DNA from: Clostridia bacterium
GTDB lineage: Bacteria; Bacillota; Clostridia; Oscillospirales; CAG-272
Assembly: GCA_017621475.1 (NCBI GenBank)
Contig: JAGATA010000035.1
Location: 1 to 50,188 of the forward strand
Reading direction: 5' to 3'
Length of the DNA stretch: 50,188 nucleotides
The position numbers and the translations under genes are program-made. Shown here in pieces: positions 1 through 7,071 of this stretch (position 1 is the first letter of the stretch; every line of letters begins with the position of its first letter). The notes beneath the pieces were generated by a model, which saw only the letters and a list, made by a program, of their open reading frames with translations, made no database searches and was not told where the DNA came from.

Positions 1-26
1 ACAGCATGAAGTCTATACTTTTGCCC

Positions 27-79
27 AAATTTGTATTTTTTCGTTCAAGGCTACGCCTTTCTCTCAAAAATACAAATTT
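27..79. repeat. Perfect 14-bp inverted repeat with inner hairpin
   Basis: The arms at 27-40 and 66-79 are perfect reverse complements (AAATTTGTATTTTT). Between them lies a small second hairpin, AAGGCtacGCCTT, at about 47-59. No gene is supported in 1-253. The element lies downstream of ridA on the minus strand and its function is unknown. Confidence 0.6.
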
Positions 80-140
80 ATTATTCTATTGTTTTTACTA
101 TCTTTTTTACAAGTGTTGCACTTCGTATTATAACATACCC

Positions 141-170
141 AGCTCCCTTTCACAGAGGGAGCTTTTTTTG
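141..170 (+). terminator. Rho-independent terminator, plus strand
   Basis: An AGCTCCCT arm and its complement AGGGAGCT close a short loop and are followed by seven T residues. No plus-strand gene precedes it inside the window, so it may end a unit that starts upstream of base 1. Its stem resembles the palindromic repeats found elsewhere in this window. Confidence 0.5.
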
Positions 171-221
171 CAGCATTTTTTCGCCGCTTAAAAAAGTAGC
201 TAAAGAACCGCCCGCAAAATC

Positions 222-247
222 AAAAACCTCTCTTTCGAGAGGTTTTT
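222..247 (-). terminator. Terminator of ilvA-ridA
   Basis: Symmetric hairpin AAAACCTCTC-tttc-GAGAGGTTTT flanked by A and T runs. It lies seven bases beyond the ridA stop on the minus strand, so it should end the ilvA-ridA transcript. The symmetric flanks mean it could act in both directions. Confidence 0.75.
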
Positions 248-253
248 ACTGTT

Positions 254-631
254 TTATGCAAGCTCGGCAATTACTTCAACTTCGCAAAGGACGTTCTTGG
301 GGAGTGTCTTTACCGCTACGCAGGAGCGCGCGGGCTTGGAAACGAAGTATTTGCCGTAAACCGCGTTGAATGCGGCAAAATCGCCCATATCCGCAAGGAA
401 GCAAGTTGTTTTTATTACGTTTTCGTAGGAAGCGCCTGCCGCTTCAAGAAGCGCGCCGATATTTTTGCATACCTGCTCTGTCTGCTCCTCGATGGTGGCT
501 GCCTCTACGTTTCCCGTTGTGGGGTTGATGGCAATCTGACCGGATGTGAAAAGAAGATTTCCCGTAATGATACCCTGGGAATAAGGTCCGATAGCATCGG
601 GTGCGTTTTTCGTATAAATAACCTTGGACAT
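254..631 (-). CDS. ridA: RidA family enamine/imine deaminase
   Basis: RidA (YjgF/YER057c/UK114 family) hydrolyses the reactive 2-aminoacrylate and related enamines released by PLP enzymes such as threonine dehydratase, giving the keto acid and ammonia. The 125-residue product has the normal family length. It starts with the usual KVIYTKNAPDAIGPYSQ block, has the internal SGQIAINPTTGN motif, and keeps the conserved Arg in the KPARSCVAV segment and the CEVEVIA end. A GGAGG site sits six bases before the ATG. It lies 23 bp downstream of ilvA on the same strand, so the cleaner enzyme is made with the enzyme that generates its substrate. Identification is firm. Confidence 0.95.
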   Translation of the reverse strand: MSKVIYTKNAPDAIGPYSQGIITGNLLFTSGQIAINPTTGNVEAATIEEQTEQVCKNIGALLEAAGASYENVIKTTCFLADMGDFAAFNAVYGKYFVSKPARSCVAVKTLPKNVLCEVEVIAELA

Positions 632-654
632 AATAAACCTCCGAAAAATTTTAT

Positions 655-1854
655 TTACTGTATGATCTTAAAGCCTTCGGCTGTAAGCGCGTTTTTGATC
701 TCTTCGATATGCTCGAAGCTCTTTGTTTCCATACCGATACGCAGGAAGCAGCCGTTTACCGCCTGTGCGTCGCCGTGTTCGTGGTGTACGGAAACAACAT
801 TGCCGCCGCATTCCGCGATAATATGAGAAACCGCCTCAAGCTGACCGGGCTTGTCTATAAGCTCGATAACTATGGAGCAAGCTCTGCCGCTCTTGTGAAG
901 ACCGCGGTCTATAACACGGGAAAGAATGGTTACGTCGATATTACCGCCCGAAACAAGGCAAACTACCTTTTTGCCCGCAACCGGAACCTTGCCGAATTTT
1001 ACAGCCGCGATGGAAACAGCGCCCGCGCCCTCTGCCGTAAGCTTCTGTGTTTCGATGAGGTGAAGTATAGCCGCAGCCGTTTCATCCTCCGTTACCGTAA
1101 CGATCTCATCGACGTATTTTTTGCAGTATTCAAAAGTATTGTCGCCGGGGCATTTTACTGCGATACCGTCTGCAAACGTGGAAACGGAAGAAAGTCTTTC
1201 CGCCTTGCCCGTCTTAACGGCATTGTACATAGAAGGGGCTCCCGCAGCCTGAACACCGTATATTTTAACGGAGGGCTTGAGCGTTTTGAGCGCATACGCA
1301 ACTCCCGAAATAAGACCGCCGCCGCCGACGGGAACAACAACGGTATCCACGTCGGGAAGCTCGTTCATAATTTCAAGTCCGATAGTGCCCTGACCCGCGA
1401 TAACGTCGTCGTCATCGAACGGGTGGATAAACGTATATCCAAGCTCATCTCTCTGGCGGATAGCCTCTGCGTAAGCATCGTCATAAACGCCGTCAACAAG
1501 GCAGACCTCGGCTCCGTAACGCTTTGTTGCTTCTACCTTGGAGATAGGTGCGGCAGAAGGAAGGCAAATAACGGATTTTATGCCCTGCTTTGTCGCCGCC
1601 ATCGCAACGCCCTGCGCGTGGTTGCCCGCAGAGCAGGCGATAACGCCGTGTGATTTTTCTTCATCCGTAAGCTGTGAAATTTTATACGCGGAGCCGCGCA
1701 CCTTGAAAGAGCCAGTTACCTGAAGATTTTCGGGCTTGAGGTAAAGCTCGCAGCCACATTCCGCGCTAAGTCTTGGCGCTTCTATAAGCTGTGTGTGGCG
1801 CACAACGCTGTCCAGCACGCGCGCCGCATCGTAAATTTTATCAATAGTCAACAT
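655..1854 (-). CDS. ilvA: Threonine ammonia-lyase (biosynthetic threonine dehydratase)
   Basis: It deaminates threonine to 2-oxobutanoate, the first committed step to isoleucine. The 399-residue protein has the PLP lysine in TGSFKVRG (Lys51), the phosphate-binding GGGGL loop and a C-terminal ACT-like domain (from about residue 320; VIELIDKPGQLE), typical of the shorter ACT-type enzymes. An open frame extends 31 codons upstream, but that part overlaps the T-box terminator. The ATG at 1854 has GGAGG eight bases before it and gives the usual MLTIDKIYDAA start, so I chose it. ridA follows by 23 bp. Expression should be controlled by the T-box leader at 1878-2115. Degradative threonine dehydratases are similar, but the T-box and context favour the biosynthetic role. 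Confidence 0.92.
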   Translation of the reverse strand: MLTIDKIYDAARVLDSVVRHTQLIEAPRLSAECGCELYLKPENLQVTGSFKVRGSAYKISQLTDEEKSHGVIACSAGNHAQGVAMAATKQGIKSVICLPSAAPISKVEATKRYGAEVCLVDGVYDDAYAEAIRQRDELGYTFIHPFDDDDVIAGQGTIGLEIMNELPDVDTVVVPVGGGGLISGVAYALKTLKPSVKIYGVQAAGAPSMYNAVKTGKAERLSSVSTFADGIAVKCPGDNTFEYCKKYVDEIVTVTEDETAAAILHLIETQKLTAEGAGAVSIAAVKFGKVPVAGKKVVCLVSGGNIDVTILSRVIDRGLHKSGRACSIVIELIDKPGQLEAVSHIIAECGGNVVSVHHEHGDAQAVNGCFLRIGMETKSFEHIEEIKNALTAEGFKIIQ

Positions 1855-1877
1855 AGATAATACCTCCAATAAAACAA

Positions 1878-2115
1878 AAATCCGCCCCAAATATGAGGCG
1901 GATATAAAAATTCCGTTGTACCACTCAAAAAATTTTATCGCATACAAACATATGCGTTCCTTTTAACGCGGGATAGCGGGGCGGCTTACTATATTTCAGC
2001 TTCCTGCTCGGGAATGATCTTTCTTGCGCTTCTTCCCACGGCTTTCACCAACCGCCGCTTCTCTGTGCGAAGTCTGCACAATATTTTTTCCGTCATTGCA
2101 TTTATATATATTACT
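1878..2115 (-). promoter_or_regulatory. T-box leader of ilvA, probably isoleucine-responsive
   Basis: On the minus strand the leader carries the AG-bulge/distal-loop segment AGAGAAG...GGTTGGTGAAA (distal loop at 2043-2053), then the T-box core GAGTGGTACAACGGAA at 1911-1926, then a terminator hairpin (about 1880-1903) followed by TTTTTGTTTT. The likely specifier is ATA at 1992-1994, read in GAA-ATA-TAGTAAG, which encodes isoleucine. Uncharged tRNA-Ile should stabilise the antiterminator and let ilvA-ridA be transcribed. The T-box class is clear. The specifier triplet was placed by recalled consensus, not by folding. Confidence 0.88.
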
Positions 2116-2121
2116 TAAATA

Positions 2122-2150
2122 AGTATAAAATTTCAAAAAGAAAATGTCAA
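2122..2150 (-). promoter_or_regulatory. Promoter of ilvA T-box transcript
   Basis: TTGACA at 2145-2150 and TATACT at 2122-2127 (minus strand) are separated by exactly 17 bases. Transcription would begin near 2115, just before the T-box leader. Confidence 0.8.
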
Positions 2151-2186
2151 TAGATTTTTTGGAATTTACAAAAATATCATTATCTA

Positions 2187-2222
2187 CTATAAAACCATAT
2201 TTTTCTATAAAACCATATTTTT
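2187..2222. repeat. 18-bp tandem duplication at the end of the GDPD gene
   Basis: CTATAAAACCATATTTTT occurs twice in direct tandem at 2187-2204 and 2205-2222. The right copy carries the last codons and stop of the phosphodiesterase gene on the minus strand; the left copy lies just beyond the stop and repeats it. Confidence 0.8.
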
Positions 2223-2966
2223 CGCCTTTTCCGCTTCCTCTATTTTTTCAAGAGCCACGTCGGGATAGTCCGTGATGATATTATCCACGCCGACCTCGGC
2301 AAGGTGGCGCATAATACCGGGCTTATTCGCCGTCCACGCATTGACTAGTATGCCGTGAGCGTGCGCTTCTTTAACGTAATCTATACCAAGCTCCTCGTAC
2401 ATATATATCTGGTTATATGAGGGGTGGAGCGCCGTAAAACCCGCAACGCGCGCGTATATCCAAGGGTACATCATATTGAAAGAATAGAGCGCGCCCGTTT
2501 TGTTTTCGGGGTTTATCTCTTTAATGCGCGTAAGCTTCAGGTGGTCGAAGGAGGAGTATATAACGCGGTCCTGCATACCGTATTCGCGCACGAGTGAATC
2601 TATTGCCTTGATATAATTTACAGAGCCATCCTTCATTTCGATATTGATAGTCATATCCGTGTTCTTGAAAAGGTCGAGCACCTCTACAAATTCGGGTATC
2701 TTCACAAAACCGAATTTATCGCCCCATTCGCCGTTCAAATTGTACGTGCGGAGAATATCGAGGCTCGTTTCGGATATTTTCACTTCGGCACCCGACATAC
2801 GCTTTATATTATTGTCGTGGTGGATAACGAGCTTTCCGTCCGCCGTTTCGTAAATATCGAGTTCGATTCCCTGCGCCTTCATATCTATAGCTTTCTGGAA
2901 GGAGAAAAGAGAGTTTTCGGGAGCATATGCGGATGCGCCTCTGTGAGCCATAACCTTTGTTTTCAT
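2205..2966 (-). CDS. Glycerophosphodiester phosphodiesterase family protein
   Basis: The GDPD family hydrolyses glycerophosphodiesters, such as deacylated phospholipids, to glycerol 3-phosphate and an alcohol. The 253-residue protein has the HRG motif at residues 8-10, ENS at 17-19, the metal site GIELDIYETADGKLVIHHD at about 33-51 (Glu35, Asp37, His50) and late TANKPG and TDYPD motifs. There is no signal peptide, so it is probably cytosolic like UgpQ. The frame is open to an upstream TTG, but the ATG at 2966 has an AAAGGA site eight bases before it and is preferred. It has its own promoter at 3006-3034. The 3' end lies in an 18-bp tandem duplication. Family is firm, substrate unknown. Confidence 0.9.
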   Translation of the reverse strand: MKTKVMAHRGASAYAPENSLFSFQKAIDMKAQGIELDIYETADGKLVIHHDNNIKRMSGAEVKISETSLDILRTYNLNGEWGDKFGFVKIPEFVEVLDLFKNTDMTINIEMKDGSVNYIKAIDSLVREYGMQDRVIYSSFDHLKLTRIKEINPENKTGALYSFNMMYPWIYARVAGFTALHPSYNQIYMYEELGIDYVKEAHAHGILVNAWTANKPGIMRHLAEVGVDNIITDYPDVALEKIEEAEKAKNMVL

Positions 2967-3005
2967 AAATTTATTCCTTTCGGTATTTTTCAAATTTATA
3001 ATTCC

Positions 3006-3034
3006 ATAATAATTTTTTGCGGTGCAAAAGTCAA
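3006..3034 (-). promoter_or_regulatory. Promoter of the GDPD gene
   Basis: TTGACT at 3029-3034 and TATTAT at 3006-3011 on the minus strand have 17-base spacing. The -35 side shares the string AAAAAATCTATTGAC with the ilvA promoter, which may be chance in AT-rich DNA. Confidence 0.6.
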
Positions 3035-3050
3035 TAGATTTTTTGTAAAC

Positions 3051-3845
3051 TCAAGAAAATACCATATCAAGCATCATCATAACGGAAAAGCCGATGAGCG
3101 TGAAAAGCGCCATAACGTCCTTTTTCTCCCCGGATTGGCTTTCGGGAATAAGCTCCTCCACAACGACGTAGAGCATTGCTCCCGCGGCAAATGAAAGACA
3201 AAACGGCAAAAGAGTTCTCACATACATCACAAGGAGCGCGCCCAGCACGCCCGATATAGGCTCTGCGAAGCCGCTTATCTGCCCCCAAAAGAATGCGCGG
3301 ACGCGCGATACCCCCTCGCGGCGAAGCGGAACGCTCACCGCCGTTCCCTCCGGAAAATTCTGAAGTCCGATGCCAAGCGCAAGAAGGCACGCGGCGGCAA
3401 GGTTCGCGCCCGAAAGCCCGTATGCAAGAGAGCCGAATGCCACACCCACACAAAGCCCCTCGGGTATATTGTGAAGCGTTATGGAGAAAACGAGCAGAGA
3501 AGCCCGTTTTTTCTGTGGCGAGGAAGCGTTTTTCTTTTCCAATGCGGAAAATATCTTATCCCCGATGAAAAGAAGTACACCGCCCGAAAGAAAGCCGCAA
3601 AGAAGTACCGGGAGCGTGGGAAGCGCAAGCTCCTCCGCCATTTCCGAAGCAGGCAGAAGAAGCGACCAGAAGGATGCGGCTATCATAACGCCCGCGGCAA
3701 GGCCGAGCATAGCGTCCATCACGTTTTTGTGTATATTTTTAAAGAAGAAGACCAAGGAAGCGCCCGCCGCCGTCACGCCCCAGGTAAATATCGTTGCCAA
3801 AAGCGCTTGCTGCCAAGGCGCAAGCGAAGAAAACCATTGTATCAT
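3051..3845 (-). CDS. ZIP family divalent metal transporter
   Basis: ZIP proteins import zinc and other divalent metals across the cytoplasmic membrane. The 264-residue protein has about eight hydrophobic segments, with the paired metal-binding helices marked by HNIPEG (125-130) and QNFPEG (162-167), as in ZupT/GufA-type members, and a VVEELIPES segment near residue 233. A Lys-rich loop (about 104-115) lies between helices 3 and 4. AAGGAC lies seven bases before the ATG. It is downstream of the Thr/Glu lipoprotein and upstream of the GDPD gene, with no clear functional link to either. Zinc is the usual family substrate; the real metal is not known here. Confidence 0.88.
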   Translation of the reverse strand: MIQWFSSLAPWQQALLATIFTWGVTAAGASLVFFFKNIHKNVMDAMLGLAAGVMIAASFWSLLLPASEMAEELALPTLPVLLCGFLSGGVLLFIGDKIFSALEKKNASSPQKKRASLLVFSITLHNIPEGLCVGVAFGSLAYGLSGANLAAACLLALGIGLQNFPEGTAVSVPLRREGVSRVRAFFWGQISGFAEPISGVLGALLVMYVRTLLPFCLSFAAGAMLYVVVEELIPESQSGEKKDVMALFTLIGFSVMMMLDMVFS

Positions 3846-3914
3846 ACTATGTCCTTTTTTATAAATATTTCTTCTGCATAATATGACACAGCGCGCGCTT
3901 TGGTGAAAAGGGTA

Positions 3915-3944
3915 TGGAAAAAGCAGAGGTCGCCCTCTGCTTTT
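3915..3944 (-). terminator. Terminator of the 3958 lipoprotein gene
   Basis: Hairpin AAAAGCAGAGG/CCTCTGCTTTT with a four-base loop, arms at 3919-3929 and 3934-3944, followed on the minus strand by TTTTTCC. It lies 14 bases after the lipoprotein stop. The AAAAGCAGAGG stem recurs in the terminator at 46960-46993. Confidence 0.75.
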
Positions 3945-3957
3945 GTGTGGGTAGTTA

Positions 3958-4503
3958 TTACGGTATATCTACGGATACCATAGTAACAACATCGGGTGTT
4001 TTTTCGCCTATATATCCGTCAGAAAAATATATGCTGTAATATACATCACCATAAGGAACAAAGATGTAGTCACCGTTACGATACGCCCCGTTGGCAAGCG
4101 GTGCGCCCGCCGTGGGCATTTCGTTACCTATCATACGAACACTAATCGTTATGTCGATAAGCTCATCCTGCGTAGTAAACCAATATTGATACCCCCAGCG
4201 CCAAAGTTTTGCATTAACGAGATGATATCCTTCCAAATTGCATATGGGATAAACAACTTTATCAAAATCCGGGAACTCAAAAGATTCAAACGCATCTACG
4301 TTATCAGGCTCGCCTTCTCCGCGAGATGCGGCAAGCAATCCCTCTATCGTTTTAAACAGAGGTTGTACGGGACTATAGGCATAATCTGTGGTTTCTGTGG
4401 TTTCTGTGGTTTCTGTCGTTTGCTCGGTTGTTACGTAGCCGTTACTGCAGGATGTTAAGAGCAAAAGTATGAGCGTGAGAATTATTGATATGAATTTTTT
4501 CAT
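3958..4503 (-). CDS. Uncharacterised lipoprotein with Thr/Glu repeat
   Basis: The first 20 residues are a lipoprotein signal ending in LLTSC, so Cys20 should be lipidated and the protein anchored outside the membrane. Next comes a low-complexity TTETTETTETT linker encoded by a 9-bp tandem repeat, then about 140 residues rich in aromatic amino acids (YQYWF, YGDVYYSIYF). I do not recognise the domain. The ATG at 4503 has GGAGG at eight bases; the longer TTG frame uses that ribosome site as coding sequence and was rejected. The gene ends before a good terminator and starts 26 bases after the end of the lectin-protease remnant, so the two may be co-transcribed. The 9-bp repeat could vary in copy number between strains. 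Confidence 0.75.
   Translation of the reverse strand: MKKFISIILTLILLLLTSCSNGYVTTEQTTETTETTETTDYAYSPVQPLFKTIEGLLAASRGEGEPDNVDAFESFEFPDFDKVVYPICNLEGYHLVNAKLWRWGYQYWFTTQDELIDITISVRMIGNEMPTAGAPLANGAYRNGDYIFVPYGDVYYSIYFSDGYIGEKTPDVVTMVSVDIP
4385..4420. repeat. 9-bp tandem repeat encoding Thr-Thr-Glu
   Basis: The unit GTTTCTGTG is repeated about three times plus partial copies within the lipoprotein gene and encodes the TTE linker on the minus strand. Slippage here changes linker length without breaking the frame. Confidence 0.75.
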
Positions 4504-4529
4504 TGTATTTTCCTCCAAAAAATAAATTG

Positions 4530-5078
4530 TTAGCTATTTCTTTGAATCCACGCAACTATTTTTGCGCGGCAATCAGAGCACCAAAATCCCTTATCCCCGT
4601 TAATAACACAAGTATCTAAAGTGTTATGGTCATTTGCACCAATATTATGTGATAATTCGTGCTGAATAAGATAGGACATACCGTGTCCTTCGGCCGTTGT
4701 AACAACAGAATCCCTGCCAGTTATTGATGCTAAGCCACCGATTCTGCCGTGACTTCCGTTACTATAATAACATATATTATATGCAACCATTCTACAAGTA
4801 TAGAGATACGAAGATTGCGAATATAATATCAATTTCGATGCACTATGATGGTGCAATGTTGCACAAGAACTTAATGCACCGCAATTTTCATCACATATAA
4901 TAATGTCATCATAAGCACTTGCATTAGCTGAGCACCCCCATACGCTGGTTGATGAATAAGTAGGGTCGTTGTACGCAAGAGATAGTTGAGAATCACTGGC
5001 AACGCTAACTAATTGAAAATAGATTCCAAAAGTGGTCCAAATATCCTTGATCGCCGTATTGTAATACGATCCATCAAG
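4530..5078 (-). CDS. Metzincin-like zinc protease domain (C-terminal fragment)
   Basis: This frame carries the catalytic half of the broken protease. HELSHNIGANDH matches the extended zinc motif HExxHxxGxxD, with Asp as the possible third ligand, as in snapalysin-type enzymes; the following His is an alternative. Cysteine pairs (CDENCGALSSC, CSDC) suggest disulphides, in keeping with secretion. It has no proper start codon of its own: the first candidate near 4856 is a TTG without a ribosome site. If the shift is real, this part would only be made by frameshifting. Confidence 0.7.
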   Translation of the reverse strand, partial: LDGSYYNTAIKDIWTTFGIYFQLVSVASDSQLSLAYNDPTYSSTSVWGCSANASAYDDIIICDENCGALSSCATLHHHSASKLILYSQSSYLYTCRMVAYNICYYSNGSHGRIGGLASITGRDSVVTTAEGHGMSYLIQHELSHNIGANDHNTLDTCVINGDKGFWCSDCRAKIVAWIQRNS

Positions 5079-5731
5079 CCCGTTGCCATTGGAAGTGTAT
5101 TAGGGTCATATAAGATGTTGGAATTTAAAATAATAGATACATCATCAATATTCCATTCATCCTTATACGAAGTATCGTTTGCATACTCCTTGATAACGAT
5201 GTTAACACCGTTAACATTTAACCCCGTACCGACAGAAAGGACACATCCTGTGCTTTCCGCACATGCGGGTGTAAAAACACGGTGTCCGTTCAACAACTCT
5301 ATTTTCCAATATTGACCGGACTGTCCGCTTTTTTCGGCAACAATAACATTCGTTCCGCTGGCAGAGGAATTGTTTTCCACGGTCATATACAAACCGTTTT
5401 CAAGGTTTGTTATTGTATAATAACCGTCATACGTTCCTCCGTCGGTAACCTCCATAATAACCCATTTTTGAGATACTTCCGTGCCCCCACTTCTTTGTTC
5501 AAGGTGATTAGAAGAACCATCGTCAAGGTCTATGTACCGTCCTGTTTCCGCATTACATAACGTCCACAGCCCGTCATAGTATCCCGACGTTGCACCTAAC
5601 GGCATAATTTCCGTTTCGGAAAAATCCGTTACTCCCGTACTTGTTGCCATTGCCGTGTTGGAAAACGGTACAACAAGCAACACCGCTGCCAACAATAAAC
5701 TAATAATTTTTTTGAACTTCTTGTTTTCCAT
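5009..5731 (-). CDS. Ricin-B lectin domain protein (N-terminal fragment)
   Basis: The first 29 residues are a signal peptide: basic MENKKFKKI, then a Leu/Val-rich core, then AMA for cleavage. Residues about 45-200 look like a ricin-type beta-trefoil carbohydrate-binding domain, with repeated W-x-I/L and G-Y-Y-T-I-T-N-L-E-N-G-L-Y-type units and Q-x-W motifs. Residues after 217 are out-of-frame sequence caused by the frameshift. AAGGAGG precedes the ATG at good distance. The signal peptide is closely similar to that of the 686-residue protease at 47929-49989 (both contain a K-FKKII-LLL core). Expressed alone, this would be a secreted lectin without its protease. Confidence 0.75.
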   Translation of the reverse strand: MENKKFKKIISLLLAAVLLVVPFSNTAMATSTGVTDFSETEIMPLGATSGYYDGLWTLCNAETGRYIDLDDGSSNHLEQRSGGTEVSQKWVIMEVTDGGTYDGYYTITNLENGLYMTVENNSSASGTNVIVAEKSGQSGQYWKIELLNGHRVFTPACAESTGCVLSVGTGLNVNGVNIVIKEYANDTSYKDEWNIDDVSIILNSNILYDPNTLPMATGLMDRITIRRSRIFGPLLESIFN

Positions 5732-5733
5732 AA

Positions 5734-5785
5734 GAAGTCCTCCTTGTAATTTATTCTATCACACTATCGCATTTTTTGCAATAGT
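5734..5785 (-). promoter_or_regulatory. Promoter and palindrome of the lectin-protease gene
   Basis: On the minus strand TTGCAA and TAGAAT are spaced by 17 bases, and the spacer contains ATAGTGTG. The segment TATCGCACTAT...ATAGTGTGATA forms an inverted repeat of 11-base arms with one mismatch, covering the promoter like an operator. The gene at 47929-49989 has the same arrangement (TTGCAT, 17 bases, TAAAAT, with CACTGT...ATAGTGTG). The promoter call is good; the operator is inferred. Confidence 0.6.
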
Positions 5786-5838
5786 GCGATAATTTAAAAG
5801 TAAAACGGGAGGTGAAAATTTTCTTTCGGTTTTTACCC

Positions 5839-5932
5839 CTCTATATACTAATAGTCAAATTCCGAGAAAAATTCTTCAAATTTTCTCGAGTTTTTTTTAA
5901 ATTTTTTATTTTTCTCTCTTTACTATATAGAG
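5839..5932. repeat. CTCTATATA inverted repeat flanking a hairpin
   Basis: CTCTATATACTAA at 5839-5851 and TTACTATATAGAG at 5920-5932 are inverted copies with one mismatch. Between them is a hairpin, CGAGAAAA...TTTTCTCG, followed by eight T on the plus strand. The left copy recurs in the same relative position upstream of the second lectin-protease gene (50171-50188). Confidence 0.6.
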
Positions 5933-5980
5933 CCGGGATTTTTCTCAAAAAACGCCATTTTTACAAAAATTTTTAAAAAA

Positions 5981-6010
5981 AATAAACCGATGGCGAACCA
6001 TCGGTTTATT
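5981..6010 (-). terminator. Terminator of the mutarotase gene
   Basis: Perfect hairpin AATAAACCGATGG-cgaa-CCATCGGTTTATT. On the minus strand it is followed by eight T residues. It lies 13 bases after the stop of the GalM/LacX-like gene. Confidence 0.85.
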
Positions 6011-6023
6011 TTCACATATCTTA

Positions 6024-6866
6024 TTAAATTTCCACCGTTATGGGGAAAACAAAGGTCTTGCCCGCTTCAAGCGAGATAATTCCCTTTTTATCTTTAAGCG
6101 TTTCCACGGGAACGCACTCGTCCGCGCCGTGCCACGGCTCTATGCAAACAAATTTTGCGTGCGGCTTCGCCCAGAGCCAAAGGTGCGGCACCTTGCCGAA
6201 GTGCATCTTCATATACGCTTTTCCGTCTCTTTCAAGGCGCACGCCCTCGCTTACAACGGGCGGTAAGCAAAGGGAGCCGCTTTCAAAAAATTCGCGTGTC
6301 AAAGTAAGCTCCGCTTTGCCGCAAAGCACTACGGGCGCGGCGTTTTCGTTGGGTCTGTCCGCTTCGTTAAAGAAAAGTGCCGTCACGTTTTCTTCCTTTT
6401 CAAACACTATCTTATCCCCGAATTCGCAGAAGAAGCCGGGGTGCGCACCAAGAGAAAAATACATTGTCTTATCTCCCGTATTCTCCACCTCGTAGGAGAA
6501 GGAAAGCTTTCTTCCCTCAAGCGTAAATCTTGCGCGGAAAACAAAATCAAAGGGGTACATCGCCTTTATCTTTTCGTCGGGGGTATAAACAAGGGTAAGC
6601 GAGCCTTCGCTCTTTTCCTCTACCTCAAACTGCGCGTCGCGCGCAAAGCCGTGCTTGGCCATAGGGTAACGCTCGTTTTCGTATATATATCCGTCCGTGT
6701 GCATTTTTCCTACGGCGGGGAAAAGCACGGGCGCAGTTCTGCCCCAAACCGCAGGGTCTGCCTGCCAAAGATATTCCCTGCCCTTACAAAGATCGCAAAG
6801 GCTTCTCATCTGTGCGCCGCACTCGTCCACGGCAAGAGAAATGATACCATTATCTATTTTTATCAT
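6024..6866 (-). CDS. Aldose 1-epimerase family protein (LacX/GalM-like)
   Basis: Members of this family interconvert the alpha and beta anomers of aldoses in the cytosol. The 280-residue protein has the expected beta-sandwich pattern, with KHGFARD (His72) and LGAHPGFF (His142) at the places of the catalytic and binding histidines, and WPWHG-like CIEPWHG near residue 245. It most resembles the LacX/YihR-like subgroup, whose sugar substrate is often unknown. The start is uncertain: the ATG at 6866 lies 12 bases after GGAAG, while an ATG at 6878 overlaps that site. A good promoter lies at 6899-6927 and a terminator follows. The gene stands alone, so the substrate cannot be read from context. Confidence 0.85.
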   Translation of the reverse strand: MIKIDNGIISLAVDECGAQMRSLCDLCKGREYLWQADPAVWGRTAPVLFPAVGKMHTDGYIYENERYPMAKHGFARDAQFEVEEKSEGSLTLVYTPDEKIKAMYPFDFVFRARFTLEGRKLSFSYEVENTGDKTMYFSLGAHPGFFCEFGDKIVFEKEENVTALFFNEADRPNENAAPVVLCGKAELTLTREFFESGSLCLPPVVSEGVRLERDGKAYMKMHFGKVPHLWLWAKPHAKFVCIEPWHGADECVPVETLKDKKGIISLEAGKTFVFPITVEI

Positions 6867-6898
6867 AATATACACCATCTTCCGTATTTTTTATGAAT

Positions 6899-6927
6899 AT
6901 ATTACCACAAAAGTTTAGTTTTTTCAA
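6899..6927 (-). promoter_or_regulatory. Promoter of the mutarotase gene
   Basis: TTGAAA at 6922-6927 and TAATAT at 6899-6904 on the minus strand have 17-base spacing. It diverges from the ilvB promoter at 6996-7024. Confidence 0.7.
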
Positions 6928-6995
6928 TATGTGCAAAGAAAAGGAGATTTTTTAAAATTTTTTTACTTATTTTATTAAAAAAGAGACAAAAAGTC

Positions 6996-7024
6996 TTGAC
7001 TTTTTGCACACTGTTTGATATATT
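6996..7024 (+). promoter_or_regulatory. Promoter of the ilv-leu cluster
   Basis: TTGACT at 6996-7001 and TATATT at 7019-7024 are separated by 17 bases. Transcription would start near 7031, giving a leader of about 280 nt before ilvB. I saw no T-box core and no clear CodY box between here and ilvB. Confidence 0.8.
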
Positions 7025-7071
7025 AAATGATAATCAAATTGATGATTTTTATTTAAACGGGAGAAATAACA

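Larger units (their letters stand above)
4530..5731 (-). pseudogene. Frameshifted secreted ricin-lectin plus metzincin-like protease
   Basis: Two frames together make one protein of about 400 residues: signal peptide, ricin-B lectin domain, then a zinc protease domain. The upstream frame is clean to ATG-GCA-ACG at 5083-5081. Reading from CTT at 5078 in the adjacent frame gives an uninterrupted 182-codon continuation to the stop at 4530. Without the shift the upstream frame ends in unrelated Arg-rich residues at 5009. One missing base near 5078-5083, in a G run, explains this. It could be a real mutation, phase variation at the G run or an assembly error. The promoter and signal peptide match those of the 47929-49989 protease gene. 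Confidence 0.8.

Noticed and set aside
709..1653. Long plus-strand ORF opposite ilvA
   Set aside because: Shadow frame of a certain gene; no ribosome site and unlikely composition.
1855..1947. Longer N-terminus for IlvA
   Set aside because: The 31 extra codons overlap the T-box terminator and core, and the ATG at 1854 has its own GGAGG.
4503..4518. TTG start for the Thr/Glu lipoprotein
   Set aside because: It would use the GGAGG ribosome site as codons; the ATG at 4503 is correctly spaced.
5873..5900. Plus-strand terminator near 5880
   Set aside because: The form is right (stem plus eight T), but no plus-strand gene precedes it, so I only noted it within the repeat.
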